Below are positions 18,495-27,624 of a stretch of DNA of 60,292 bases, in pieces. The stretch is from JBALVO01 sp036961445 (lineage in GTDB: Bacteria; Pseudomonadota; Gammaproteobacteria; Pseudomonadales; Halieaceae). Both the position numbers and the translations under genes were made by a program. How positions within the stretch are numbered: position 1 is the first letter of the stretch; every line of letters begins with the position of its first letter. The notes beneath the pieces were generated by a model that saw nothing but the letters and a program-made list of their open reading frames with translations, did no database searches and had not been told where the DNA came from. Location of the stretch: contig JBALVO010000008.1 of NCBI GenBank assembly GCA_036961445.1, positions 1 through 60,292 on the forward strand, read 5' to 3'.

Positions 18495-18749
18495 CTATTC
18501 TTTCCAGTTAAGGGTTATTGCCTGGGGATCGTCACAGATTTCTCCGGCCTTGTGACCCTTGTCGATATATCCCACCCGCTCATTTTCAGGTAAATGTCGC
18601 TCCCCCCAGGCAATAACTGCCTGCATGGTTTCATCGCGCTGCTGGCGGGTCAGGGGCCGACCGTCTGGCCATTTCCCCATCTCCAGTGCGCGTTTCAGGT
18701 TCTGGTATACCTCTGGGGACATGGTATTGATAACTTGCTGGTATTCCAT
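18495..18749 (-). CDS. YeaC-like DUF1315 family protein
   Basis: The 84-residue protein beginning MEYQQVINTMSPEVYQNLKRA matches the small DUF1315/YeaC family of gammaproteobacteria. It has the conserved stretches GKWPDGRPLT and GYIDKGHKAG. The frame extends upstream to 18857, but the extension overlaps the rhomboid gene and is not conserved-looking, so the internal ATG was chosen. No catalytic residues or membrane segments are visible, and no function is known. It lies 9 nt upstream of DUF2797. Confidence 0.8.
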   Translation of the reverse strand: MEYQQVINTMSPEVYQNLKRALEMGKWPDGRPLTRQQRDETMQAVIAWGERHLPENERVGYIDKGHKAGEICDDPQAITLNWKE

Positions 18750-18793
18750 GGGAGTTTCCGGTATTTCGCGGTGGCATATTATACCCGCGCTAA

Positions 18794-19651
18794 TCAGGCC
18801 TTGTCGCCCGTCAGACGTGAAAGCAAGCCAAATGCCGCGCCCAGAACAGCGCCGCACAGCAAACCGCCCAAATGCGCTGCGTTGGCGATGGCGCCAAAGC
18901 CCAAAACTTCAACGAAACCCACCATACACAACACCAGCCAGCCCACCATAAATAGCATGATCGTCGGTGCTGGCTGGATCTGCCAACGAGGCTGTAACAG
19001 GGGACCCACCCAGCCAAAGCCGAGCAAACCATACACGACACCCGACATGCCACCAAACAACCCGGGGCCGCCAAAGACAAATTGACTGGCGTTGGATACG
19101 GCCGCGATAAAAACAAACAACAAGAGCATGTTCAACTGCCCGATCACCCGCTCCACTTTAGAGCCAAGCTCCCACAGCCACAGGCTGTTGAACACAATAT
19201 GCAGCCAGCCAAAATGCAGGAAGGCCGGTGTTAACAGGCGCCAATATTGATTGTCCATAGCACCAAATACCAGGGTGCCATCAACAATCTGGAATTGGGT
19301 GTACGTTAGTAGAGCCAGCCAATCCATGGGAGCACGCAGGTAGATCAGCAAAAATCCGACGATGCTCAGCCCAATCAGGAGCAGGGTAACTGGCGCGCTG
19401 CGCCACCGCAGAGTCGCGAGCAATGGCGCGCGCTGCGCCTTAGCTGACAGTTCGATGCGCACCTCTCCTGCGCGCCAGGCCTGGTAGAGCGCCGCCACCT
19501 GTGGCGCCTGCTCCGCGCGTTGCACCTTGACCACCTGGCGACCATTTTCTTCAAAAATGCGATGCACCACGCCACGCTGATGCATCAGTGCGCTTAATGG
19601 CAGCAGATCCTCTTCCACCCCCACACTGAGAGCCGTATGAAAATTTTCCAT
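18794..19651 (-). CDS. Rhomboid family intramembrane serine protease
   Basis: A cytosolic N-terminal region of about 90 residues precedes six predicted membrane helices. The catalytic serine lies in FGGMSGVVYGLLG and the catalytic histidine in NAAHLGGLLCG. WLHIVFNSLWLWELG supplies the conserved H-x3-N of the oxyanion helix region. The layout is that of GlpG-type proteases. The start ATG at 19651 shares one base with the nadK stop (TGATG), which argues for translational coupling. The longer open frame begins inside nadK and is ignored. The substrate is unknown. Confidence 0.9.
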   Translation of the reverse strand: MENFHTALSVGVEEDLLPLSALMHQRGVVHRIFEENGRQVVKVQRAEQAPQVAALYQAWRAGEVRIELSAKAQRAPLLATLRWRSAPVTLLLIGLSIVGFLLIYLRAPMDWLALLTYTQFQIVDGTLVFGAMDNQYWRLLTPAFLHFGWLHIVFNSLWLWELGSKVERVIGQLNMLLLFVFIAAVSNASQFVFGGPGLFGGMSGVVYGLLGFGWVGPLLQPRWQIQPAPTIMLFMVGWLVLCMVGFVEVLGFGAIANAAHLGGLLCGAVLGAAFGLLSRLTGDKA

Positions 19652-20535
19652 CAATTGACCAGCGCATCGCCCCAGCGCAGCTTGTCCCTGCAACTGGCGT
19701 AAAAACTGTGTCCCAGTGGATGCAACAGACTCAAACGGTGCGGTTTCTTTTTGATGTGCACAGAATCTCCTGGTCGTGCGGTCATGTTGACCTGACCATC
19801 ACAGGTAACCGGTGGATGGATACTGTTGCGCTGTAGAATATCCACCCGTATCTCCGATGCGCCGTCGACCACTATAGGACGACTACTCAAGGCATGCGGA
19901 AACATAGGCACCAGGACTATTGCGTCCAGCGAGGGGTGCATGATGGGGCCGCCGCCTGAAAGCGAGTAAGCGGTGGAACCGGTGGGCGTCGAAACGATCA
20001 GCCCGTCTGCGCGCTGACGATAAACAAAGGTATCGTTAATATACAGCTCAAACTCTATCATCTGAGCCGAAGTTCCGGAGTTCACTACCACGTCATTCAG
20101 TGCGTCCGCACGCCCCACTACCTTACCGTCTCGGCGCACGTCAGCGTCCAGCAAAAAACGACTGTCACACTCAAACTTACCATCGAGCACTGCCGGTACC
20201 TGCACCGCCATCTCGTCCGGGGTAATGTCAGTAAGAAATCCCAGGCGACCGCGGTTAATTCCCAACACCGGTGTTTCGTACTTGGCTAATGTACGGGCGG
20301 CGCTAAGCAGACTGCCGTCGCCACCCACGACGATGATCAGGTCGGCCTCCTCACCAATTATGTCGCGTGTCGCAAGACGCTGCGAATGATCAGACAATAC
20401 TTCGCCCAGGCAATCCTCCAGCACCACTTCCAGGCCACGCTCCTCCAGCAACAGTAACAATTGCAGCAGTACTTCCTGCAGGCCACTTTGCTGGCTGCGC
20501 CCGACCAAACCGATTTTCTTAAACGATGCCTGCAT
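19651..20535 (-). CDS. nadK: NAD kinase
   Basis: The protein has the ATP-NAD kinase motif GGDGS (residues 71-75) with the catalytic aspartate, the conserved GRLGFLTD, and STPTGSTAYSLSGGGP. At 294 residues it is the usual size of gammaproteobacterial NadK, which phosphorylates NAD to NADP. It is divergent from the DUF1853 gene with a 61-64 bp intergenic space, and the rhomboid gene is coupled downstream. Confidence 0.95.
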   Translation of the reverse strand: MQASFKKIGLVGRSQQSGLQEVLLQLLLLLEERGLEVVLEDCLGEVLSDHSQRLATRDIIGEEADLIIVVGGDGSLLSAARTLAKYETPVLGINRGRLGFLTDITPDEMAVQVPAVLDGKFECDSRFLLDADVRRDGKVVGRADALNDVVVNSGTSAQMIEFELYINDTFVYRQRADGLIVSTPTGSTAYSLSGGGPIMHPSLDAIVLVPMFPHALSSRPIVVDGASEIRVDILQRNSIHPPVTCDGQVNMTARPGDSVHIKKKPHRLSLLHPLGHSFYASCRDKLRWGDALVN

Positions 20536-20599
20536 TTCGCCTGAGACCTAGCCGTAAAGGGCTGATAGTATAAACAAGAATGAACAGTGTAGCGCAGTG

Positions 20600-21553
20600 A
20601 TGCCTATTTATCCCTACCGTACACAACAAGTAAGAGACCTGGCCTGGGCCTGCTTCTCCCCCGCCCTGCTACTCACACCCCAACTCAGCGGCAGTGGGCA
20701 ACGGGTGGACAATTGCGGGCTAAGACTCACGCCTGAGCGAAATGCCTGGCTGCAAGCCCTGGATCGTGATCCGCGCGCCCTCCTACAGCACCTGGCAAGC
20801 CAGCGCAGTCATCGCCTGGGCATCTATTTCGAACATCTATGGCATTTCTTTCTGCAACAGGACCCCGCAGTCGAACTGCTGGCGCATAATCTTCCCGTGC
20901 GACACGACGGCAAGACTTTGGGCGAATTCGACTGCCTGTACTTTTGCCACACACGACAGCGTTTCTATCACCTCGAGCTGGCGGTAAAGTTTTTCCTCGG
21001 CCATCGCCAGTTCACCGCTGAGCAAACGGCCAGCTCCCTGCGTGAATGGCTGGGACCCAGTTCCGATGACCGACTGGACCGCAAGATCGCGCACCTCCTG
21101 CAGCGGCAGATTCGATTGGGCGATAATCCGTTGGCGCAGAAACAACTGCAGGATCTGGGCATTACCGATCTGAATAAAGAAGTCGAGATCAAGGGCTATT
21201 TGTTCCACTCCACGGCGGACCCTCTGCCAGCACCCTATGGCTTCAATCCGAACCTGCAGCTTGGTCACTATGTGGCAATATCTGATCTGGATCGATTTCT
21301 ACAAGCGCCGAGCCTAAGCTGTGTCGCAGGTTATAAAGACCTGCCAAAAACACTATGGCTATCACCGGTACAGGCCGATCAGGCTACCGCCCTGGCGGCA
21401 ACGGAAATTAGCACCAGGCTCAATCATCATTTTGCCCAGGACAAGCGCTCGCAACTGGTGGCTGCGCTGGATGATCAAGGCCGCGAAATACAGCGCTTTT
21501 TTGTTACGCCACCGAACTGGCCTGCAGCATCCAATACCGTCAGTCAAGCCTGA
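20600..21553 (+). CDS. DUF1853 family protein
   Basis: The 317-residue protein matches DUF1853 across its length, including YFEHLWHFFL and the stretch LGEFDCLYFCHTRQRFYHLE that precedes AVKFFLG. The pattern E-x-D followed by H-x-E-x-A-x-K resembles the active site of PD-(D/E)XK nucleases, which suggests, but does not show, a nuclease-like fold. GTG at 20597 precedes ATG at 20600, and the ATG is used here. No partner gene is obvious. Confidence 0.85.
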   Translation: MPIYPYRTQQVRDLAWACFSPALLLTPQLSGSGQRVDNCGLRLTPERNAWLQALDRDPRALLQHLASQRSHRLGIYFEHLWHFFLQQDPAVELLAHNLPVRHDGKTLGEFDCLYFCHTRQRFYHLELAVKFFLGHRQFTAEQTASSLREWLGPSSDDRLDRKIAHLLQRQIRLGDNPLAQKQLQDLGITDLNKEVEIKGYLFHSTADPLPAPYGFNPNLQLGHYVAISDLDRFLQAPSLSCVAGYKDLPKTLWLSPVQADQATALAATEISTRLNHHFAQDKRSQLVAALDDQGREIQRFFVTPPNWPAASNTVSQA

Positions 21554-21638
21554 ACAAAATAGTACTGCCTGCACATTTCTAGTACCCTAGCGCGTTGACT
21601 GCAAGTAGCAGCATCACTATCGGGAGTCCGCAGCCAGC

Positions 21639-22373
21639 ATGAGCAAAGCTATTCTAATTACAGGGGCCTCTCGAGGTCTCGGGGCAGGGCTAGCCAGGCA
21701 TTTTGCCGCGCGCGGCTACAAGCTGGCACTAACCGCTCGTTCCCTGGATGCCCTGGACACGCTTGCCGACACCCTTAAGGAGCAATCGCCGCAAATCGTT
21801 ACTGCGGTACTGGATGTGGCGGACTATGCCAGCGTTGCCAACGTAATCAACCAATGTGCGCAGCAGCTTGGCGGGCTTGATATTATTGTAGCCAATGCCG
21901 GCGTGGCTATTAATACGCCATCAGGTAAGGGGCAATTCGAGCAGATGCGCAAGATTATTGACGTTAACCTGACAGGAGCCATTGCTAGCGCTGAAGCCGC
22001 CGTCGAACTATTTCGACAGCAGGGCCACGGACAACTGGTCGGCATAAGCTCTGTTGCCGCCGCACGAGGACTACCTGGCAATGGCGCCTACAGTGCCAGC
22101 AAGGCCGGATTCGGTAAGTATCTGGAAGCGTTGCGTGCAGAGACGGCCAATGAAAAAATTGTCGTCACAGAGTTGGCTCCGGGCTATATTGATACCGACC
22201 TGAACAGTGCTCTTGCCAGTCGACCTTTTCTGGTCAGTGCCGAGAAAGGCACGGGTATTATGGCGGACCTGATTGAGCGAGAAGTCAGTTTTCGCTATGT
22301 CCCGCCTTGGCCCTGGACAGTATTGGCGCAACTATTAAAAATACTGCCCACACGCATTCTAAAGAAACTGTAG
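21639..22373 (+). CDS. Short-chain dehydrogenase/reductase family protein
   Basis: This is a classical SDR of 244 residues. It has the NAD(P)-binding TGASRGLG (residues 8-15), the NAG motif (87-89), catalytic Ser near 137, Tyr151 and Lys155 (YSASK). Arg residues after the first strand suggest NADP(H) preference. The C-terminal tail (PWPWTVLAQLLKILP) is hydrophobic and could touch the membrane. The substrate is not predictable. GGGAG precedes the ATG by about 13 nt, so the site is weak. The gene is 40 bp from the next flavoprotein. Confidence 0.88.
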   Translation: MSKAILITGASRGLGAGLARHFAARGYKLALTARSLDALDTLADTLKEQSPQIVTAVLDVADYASVANVINQCAQQLGGLDIIVANAGVAINTPSGKGQFEQMRKIIDVNLTGAIASAEAAVELFRQQGHGQLVGISSVAAARGLPGNGAYSASKAGFGKYLEALRAETANEKIVVTELAPGYIDTDLNSALASRPFLVSAEKGTGIMADLIEREVSFRYVPPWPWTVLAQLLKILPTRILKKL

Positions 22374-22413
22374 CGCTACCTCTGCGTCGCTACACCAGAA
22401 TTACCAGGAATCC

Positions 22414-23667
22414 GTGCAGCATAAACCCAGCCATTATGATGTCATTATCCTCGGAGCTGGTGCCGCAGGACTCATGTGCGCTTTTACCGCCGCCCAACGC
22501 GGGCGCCGGGTACTGGTATTGGAAAAGGCCAATAAGGTCGGCAAAAAAATTCTCATGTCTGGCGGTGGTCGCTGTAACTTCACCAACTACTTCGTCACGG
22601 CAGACAACTTTTTGTCTGCCAATCCACACTTTTGTAAATCTGCGCTGAGCCGCTATACGCAGTGGGATTTCATTGCCATGGTAGAGCGCCATGGTATCGA
22701 ATACGAAGAACGTAAACACTCGCAACTATTCTGCAAGCATTCGGCAAAAGATATCCTGACTATGCTGTTACAAGAATGCGACAACGCCGGCGTCGAAATC
22801 AAAACCCATTGCGACATCCATTCAGTAGCGATGATCGACGCCATTGAGCAGGCAGAAATGGGCGTTTCGACAACTGAAATTGCCAATTTTCGAGTCAACT
22901 TCAACCACAGTGCCAACGATACAATCCTGGTAAGTGAATCGTTGGTGGTTGCCACCGGTGCACTCTCTATTCCAACCCTGGGCGGCAGTAGTATGGGCTA
23001 TGACATCGCCAGGCAGTTTTCCCTGACGCTCACCGCACGACAGGCAGGCCTGGTACCCTTTATGTTCAGTGATGCCACCAAACCACTGTGCGAACGACTG
23101 TCCGGAGTATCATTGCCGGTGACTATAAGCTGCAATCAGCAGTCCTTCACTGACAGTATATTGTTCACCCACCGTGGGATAAGCGGTCCTGGTGCACTAC
23201 AAATATCCAATTACTGGCGGCCCGGAGATACCATTAGTATTAACTTGCTGCCGGAGCTTGAATCGATTGACTATCTCCTCCAGGCAAAACAACAACAGGG
23301 CAAAAGCCTATTGCGTAGCCTCCTGAATGGAGCATTGCCCAAGGCACTGGTCATTGAACTGCAGTCCCTGTTGTGGTCAGAATTGGCCGAAAGTCCACTG
23401 GCCGACTTTAGCGATAAAAAACTCATCGCTATTGGTAAAGTTCTAGCCCAGTGGCCGTTAAAGCCTTCCGCTACCGAGGGATACCGCACCGCCGAAGTTA
23501 CACTGGGTGGCGTAGACACAGATGGCATAAGCTCCAAAACGATGGCAGCCAAGCAGTATCCGGGATTATTTTTTATTGGCGAGGTGCTGGATGTAACCGG
23601 GCACCTGGGGGGATTCAATTTTCAGTGGGCCTGGTCATCCGGCTACAGCGCAGGCCAATTTGCCTGA
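22414..23667 (+). CDS. HI0933/YhiN family flavoprotein (NAD(P)/FAD-dependent oxidoreductase)
   Basis: The 417-residue protein has the dinucleotide-binding motif ILGAGAAGLMCA near the N-terminus and the HI0933-family signatures KKILMSGGGRCNFTN, GHLGGFNFQWAWSSG and EVLDVTG. Family members bind FAD, but their physiological reaction is uncertain. The start is a GTG at 22414 with AGGA about 5 nt upstream. It lies close behind the SDR gene and may be cotranscribed. It is convergent with the DUF1569 gene. Confidence 0.88.
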   Translation: MQHKPSHYDVIILGAGAAGLMCAFTAAQRGRRVLVLEKANKVGKKILMSGGGRCNFTNYFVTADNFLSANPHFCKSALSRYTQWDFIAMVERHGIEYEERKHSQLFCKHSAKDILTMLLQECDNAGVEIKTHCDIHSVAMIDAIEQAEMGVSTTEIANFRVNFNHSANDTILVSESLVVATGALSIPTLGGSSMGYDIARQFSLTLTARQAGLVPFMFSDATKPLCERLSGVSLPVTISCNQQSFTDSILFTHRGISGPGALQISNYWRPGDTISINLLPELESIDYLLQAKQQQGKSLLRSLLNGALPKALVIELQSLLWSELAESPLADFSDKKLIAIGKVLAQWPLKPSATEGYRTAEVTLGGVDTDGISSKTMAAKQYPGLFFIGEVLDVTGHLGGFNFQWAWSSGYSAGQFA

Positions 23668-23703
23668 GGGTATTGAACTCAACTCGCCTGTTGCCTGCTG
23701 CTT

Positions 23704-24234
23704 TTAGCTGGCTATTTCCTCCAGATGATTATTCAGATGTATTACATGTGCCACTTCATATTGTTCTTTGGTCAATCGCCCATAGGCAAAATGCGGTTGT
23801 AACTCATCCTGGTATTGCTGAAAGTCATCCATCGCCTTTTGCAGCCGAACAAGCGCGACTTGAATAGTGCTTTCACCGGCTAAATAAGGGGCGCCTGGAA
23901 TTGCTTCACTTAGTCCATGCGTCATTCTTCCCCTGGAAGAGAAAACAGAGAATGCAGCGTAGCCCGCAGTATTTTTGAACAAAGATGATTTATGTTGTGG
24001 GAAACCGGACATCGAATACTCTACGCTTTGAGCGCAGTGGTCAAATATCTGAGTTGGATTCCATTGGCCGCTACTGATAACGTTGTTACCGGTCAATGCA
24101 TCGAGTTTTATGCGCGCCGCTGCGATCGTTAGATCCTCTGCGCGCACTCCCTCATGCCACCATGAATAGCCCCCTCCCAAAGCGATTAGCAGTCCGCCTG
24201 AGGCGGTTACTTTTAGTAATTGCCGTCGATTCAT
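23704..24234 (-). CDS. DUF1569 family protein with Tat-like signal peptide
   Basis: The N-terminus NRRQLLK followed by a weakly hydrophobic glycine-rich stretch looks like a twin-arginine signal. The mature part contains FDHCAQSVEYSMSGFP and the His-rich AHVIHLNNHLEEI, matching DUF1569, a DinB-like four-helix fold. Three histidines (in DHC, PHFAYG and HVIHLNNH) could bind a metal, as in other DinB-like proteins. No substrate is known. The gene is separated from neighbours by 36 bp downstream and about 160 bp upstream, so it is probably monocistronic. Confidence 0.75.
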   Translation of the reverse strand: MNRRQLLKVTASGGLLIALGGGYSWWHEGVRAEDLTIAAARIKLDALTGNNVISSGQWNPTQIFDHCAQSVEYSMSGFPQHKSSLFKNTAGYAAFSVFSSRGRMTHGLSEAIPGAPYLAGESTIQVALVRLQKAMDDFQQYQDELQPHFAYGRLTKEQYEVAHVIHLNNHLEEIAS

Positions 24235-24395
24235 TAACCTGCCTCTTGGTTAGCCAGCATTTTACCTAACATCCTGCGCCTGCAGAAATGCCTGCCTGGC
24301 GCTCAAACTCTAGCACAACCAGTATTACATGAAACAGTTGTACTACAGGTAACTTCCCGCGAACCTACGTCGATTTCGCCGCGCTTATGCTCGAA

Positions 24396-25322
24396 TCAAT
24401 AACCACGATCCACGTTGACTTCGTTCATCAAAACGCCACCACTGCGCATAAGCCGATAGTTCTGTGCTATTTGTACTGCTACTGCAGCCGGGTCAGTAAC
24501 GCTAGCGCAGTGTGGTGTTACCAGAATCTTTTCGTGGTGCCAGAATGGGTGGTCTTGCGGCAACGGCTCCTGGGTAAAAACATCCAGGCAGGCACCGCGT
24601 AATTGACCCAACTCCAGTGCCGCCAGCAAGTCGGCTTCGACCAGGTGTTCACCTCTTGCAACATTGATCAGGCAGGCACTCGCTGGCAATCTGGAAAACA
24701 GACTCTCGCCCAGGATGCCCCTGGTTTGGTGGGTCAGCGGCAACAGGCACACGAGTATATCTGCCTGGCTAACAAACTCGTGCAACTGCTGCTGGGCATA
24801 GGTTGTCACTCCGTCGATTATTTTGCGCTCGCGCGACCAGCCAAGCACCCTAAAACCGATCTCTTGTAGACGCGTGGCGACATATTCCCCCAGCTTGCCC
24901 AGACCCATTACGCCAATTGTTGTGCCTGCTACCAGGCCGGGTGAATGTGGCCGCCAATCCATCTGCGCTTGTTGACGGCTGTACACGTCAAGGTCACGCT
25001 GAAAATACCGGGCTGCTGCACTTATATATTCAAACATGGATTTCGCGAGAGACGGGTCGACAATTCTGACCACAGGGATATTGTGCGGCAGAGTACGGTC
25101 CTTGAGTAAGTGATCCACACCCGCCCCCATTGAGCAGATGCATTTCAGTTGCGCATAATCGCGTAATAAGCCCTCGGGTTGATCCCAGCACAAAGCGAAC
25201 TCTATTTCTTCCCTGGCTCGTTCATGCGGCCATACTTGCACATCCAGGGATCGGTCTACCTGTTTCAGGGCCAGACGCCAGGGTTCTGGATCTCTGCCTG
25301 GGCAAACTATCGATATCGTCAT
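24396..25322 (-). CDS. ghrA: Glyoxylate/hydroxypyruvate reductase A-like D-2-hydroxyacid dehydrogenase
   Basis: The 308-residue protein has the NAD(P)-binding GVMGLGKLGEYVA and then WSRERK, where the Arg after the second strand favours NADPH. The catalytic Arg is in NVARGEHLVE, the Glu in FTQEPLP and the His in TPHCASVTDP. The CSMGAGVDHLL loop is typical of the GhrA branch, which reduces glyoxylate and hydroxypyruvate. The glycolate oxidase gene glcF at the left edge makes glyoxylate in the same organism, but the two loci are not adjacent. It follows the S4 gene by 32 bp. Confidence 0.88.
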   Translation of the reverse strand: MTISIVCPGRDPEPWRLALKQVDRSLDVQVWPHERAREEIEFALCWDQPEGLLRDYAQLKCICSMGAGVDHLLKDRTLPHNIPVVRIVDPSLAKSMFEYISAAARYFQRDLDVYSRQQAQMDWRPHSPGLVAGTTIGVMGLGKLGEYVATRLQEIGFRVLGWSRERKIIDGVTTYAQQQLHEFVSQADILVCLLPLTHQTRGILGESLFSRLPASACLINVARGEHLVEADLLAALELGQLRGACLDVFTQEPLPQDHPFWHHEKILVTPHCASVTDPAAVAVQIAQNYRLMRSGGVLMNEVNVDRGY

Positions 25323-25354
25323 TAACGAGCGTTCTTTTGCACGACTACAGCCAC

Positions 25355-25570
25355 TTATCCGGCCATACGGATACGCATTTTCTCATTGTTGAATTCAATG
25401 ACATCTCCAGCAACGATCTTTTTTCGTTTTCTTGTTTCTACACTTCCGTTAACACTGACTTCGCCGCCCGCGACTGCAGCTTTTGCTTGGCCACCACTGG
25501 CAACAAGACCTTCAAACTTCAGAATTTTGTAGAGCTCCACAGGCTCCATGGTAATTTCAACGTCTTTCAT
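25355..25570 (-). CDS. YbcJ-like S4 RNA-binding domain protein
   Basis: The 71-residue protein is essentially one S4 domain. It has LYKILKFEGLVASGGQAKAA, VNGSVETRKRKKI and GDVIEF in order, as in E. coli YbcJ. The basic patch RKRKK fits RNA binding. Its target is unknown, but similar proteins are thought to bind structured RNA or ribosomal RNA. It is upstream of ghrA on the same strand. Confidence 0.88.
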   Translation of the reverse strand: MKDVEITMEPVELYKILKFEGLVASGGQAKAAVAGGEVSVNGSVETRKRKKIVAGDVIEFNNEKMRIRMAG

Positions 25571-25751
25571 TAGCCTCTCTCGTTTATCGCTGACTAGTCC
25601 TGATCAGGCTGCGCAGCATAGGCTAATCCATTGTTAACGTACAGGTCACAATGTCGCCCGCAGCCATGCCGCTGGCGCTTGCGGCCATGCCATTGCCTGG
25701 CAATCCGTTGCTTAATAGCCTACATCAGATAGCAAGCAGTGGAGACTCACA

Positions 25752-25850
25752 ATGAAAGATTGGAAAGAAGGCCTCGCGCACATAGTAGTCATGCAAATGT
25801 TAGTTGTCGCTGTACTGGTAGATCGCTGGGCCGGTGACGAGCAGGCGTAG
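25752..25850 (+). CDS. Candidate small protein, 32 residues
   Basis: This short ORF lies in a 404-bp region that otherwise has no gene. GGAG sits 7 nt before the ATG. The product has a charged N-terminus (MKDWKEG), a hydrophobic centre of about 14 residues rich in Val, Leu and Met (IVVMQMLVVAVLV) and an acidic end (DRWAGDEQA). This is the pattern of a small membrane-associated peptide. The stop codon lies inside the left arm of a 10-bp hairpin. It could be a small protein or a leader peptide for the flavoprotein 124 bp downstream, but the codons show no run of one amino acid as in classical attenuators. I know no family for it. Confidence 0.4.
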   Translation: MKDWKEGLAHIVVMQMLVVAVLVDRWAGDEQA

Positions 25851-25880
25851 CTAGCCTGCCAGACCGCTGAGCTGGCTACG
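25846..25880 (+). other. 10-bp stem-loop at the end of the small ORF
   Basis: CGTAGCTAGC (25846-25855) pairs with GCTGGCTACG (25871-25880) with one G-U pair and a 15-nt loop. No U tract follows, so it is not a classical terminator. It overlaps the stop codon of the 32-codon ORF and lies 94 bp upstream of the next gene. Confidence 0.5.
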
Positions 25881-25974
25881 TGAATCCAGACGACGATGCT
25901 TCGCGGTGAATTTCCCGGGTAAAAGCTGTATTATCCACGACAACTTATCCAGCACTTAGTCACGTCACCAAATC

Positions 25975-27621
25975 ATGTTACGAATCAACGAAATCAAGCT
26001 CCCTCTTGATCATCAGGAGAATGATCTGGCTAGCGCTATAGCGGCCAGGTTGCAGCTTGAAATAACTGACTTATTGCACTTCAGTGTGTACAAGCGCAGC
26101 TATGATGCCCGTAAAAAATCGAACATTCTGTTGATATACCAGATAGATGTGTCGATTGATGCGGAGCGCGAAAAGGAACTGCTGGCATCCCTGCCTGAGG
26201 GTTCCTCTATCAGGCCCAGCCCTGATACCAACTACCGCTTTGTCGCCCAGGCCGACGCCAGTTTTCCAACGGCGAAGCAACAGCGTCCGGTGATTATCGG
26301 GTTTGGGCCCTGCGGCATCCTTGCCGCATTACTACTGGCCCAGATGGGCTTGCGTCCCATAGTTCTTGAGCGCGGCCAGGAGGTCAGGCAGCGCACCAAG
26401 GATACCTGGGGTCTGTGGCGAAAACGCAAACTACAAACAGAGTCAAATGTTCAATTTGGTGAAGGCGGCGCCGGCACGTTTTCCGACGGCAAACTGTACA
26501 GCCAGGTAAAAGACAAACAGCACCTGGGACGCAAGGTACTAACCGAGTTTGTCACAGCAGGTGCACCAGAAGAAATTCTGAGCGTTAGCAAACCGCATAT
26601 TGGCACGTTCAAACTGGTCAAAATGGTGGAAAACATACGCGCGGAAATTATCCGCCTGGGTGGTGAGATCCGCTTCAACCAAAAGGTGGAGTGCATTCAA
26701 CGTGACCCCGTTACGGTGACAGGTCATGAGGACCAGGGGCAGGTCACCGGCGTAACACTCAGCACGGGAGAAACCCTGCCTACCCGTCACATTGTCCTGG
26801 CGGTAGGACATAGCGCGCGCGATACCTTCCAGATGCTGCTCGACCAGGGTATTTATATCGAGGCAAAACCATTTTCCATCGGCTTTCGCATTGAGCACCC
26901 GCAGTCACTTATCGACCAGGCCCGCTTTGGTGAACAGTCCGGCCACCCGCTGCTAGGCGCGGCTGACTACAAGCTGGTTTATCACTGCGACAATGGTCGC
27001 AGCGTTTACAGCTTCTGTATGTGCCCGGGAGGGACAGTCGTCGCCGCTACCTCTGAAGAAGGTCGCGTGGTGACCAATGGCATGTCACAGTACTCGCGCA
27101 AAGAGCGCAACGCCAATGCCGCTATCGTGGTCGGCATAACGCCTGAGCAGGACTATCCGCAGCATGTACTGGCAGGTATAGACTTGCAGCGACAGCTGGA
27201 ATCATTGGCCTATAAACTCGGAGGCGGTAATTACAACGCTCCTGCCCAGCTCGTTGGCGATTTCTTGCAGAACAAGCCTTCTACCGAACTGGCAAGTGTT
27301 ATCCCATCCTATCGCCCTGGTGTCACTCTCACCGACCTGTCCAAAGCCCTACCGGATTACGCAGTAGCCGCCATACGTGAAGCTATCCCTGCTTTTGATC
27401 GACAAATAAAGGGCTTTGCTATGCACGACGCTATTCTTACGGGGATCGAAACTCGCACCTCATCCCCGATCTGTATCAAGCGCAGCAGGGACTACCAGAG
27501 CCTGAATACGCGGGGACTGTATCCCGCAGGAGAAGGCGCTGGCTATGCCGGAGGCATACTCTCAGCGGGTATTGATGGCATCAAGGTTGCCGAAGCCCTG
27601 GCCCTGGACATCCTGAAGTAG
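25975..27621 (+). CDS. COG2509-type FAD-dependent dehydrogenase
   Basis: The 548-residue protein starts with an N-terminal alpha/beta domain of about 90 residues (VYKRSYDARKKSNILLIYQIDV). The FAD-binding motif VIIGFGPCGILAALLLAQMG follows, then NVQFGEGGAGTFSDGKL, and the C-terminal PAGEGAGYAGGILSAGIDG. This set is typical of a widespread uncharacterised family of flavoproteins related to the BFD/GidA-like fold. The reaction is not known. It ends 3 bp before the pseudouridine synthase gene and they are probably cotranscribed. No Shine-Dalgarno sequence is obvious. Confidence 0.88.
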   Translation: MLRINEIKLPLDHQENDLASAIAARLQLEITDLLHFSVYKRSYDARKKSNILLIYQIDVSIDAEREKELLASLPEGSSIRPSPDTNYRFVAQADASFPTAKQQRPVIIGFGPCGILAALLLAQMGLRPIVLERGQEVRQRTKDTWGLWRKRKLQTESNVQFGEGGAGTFSDGKLYSQVKDKQHLGRKVLTEFVTAGAPEEILSVSKPHIGTFKLVKMVENIRAEIIRLGGEIRFNQKVECIQRDPVTVTGHEDQGQVTGVTLSTGETLPTRHIVLAVGHSARDTFQMLLDQGIYIEAKPFSIGFRIEHPQSLIDQARFGEQSGHPLLGAADYKLVYHCDNGRSVYSFCMCPGGTVVAATSEEGRVVTNGMSQYSRKERNANAAIVVGITPEQDYPQHVLAGIDLQRQLESLAYKLGGGNYNAPAQLVGDFLQNKPSTELASVIPSYRPGVTLTDLSKALPDYAVAAIREAIPAFDRQIKGFAMHDAILTGIETRTSSPICIKRSRDYQSLNTRGLYPAGEGAGYAGGILSAGIDGIKVAEALALDILK

Positions 27622-27624
27622 ATA

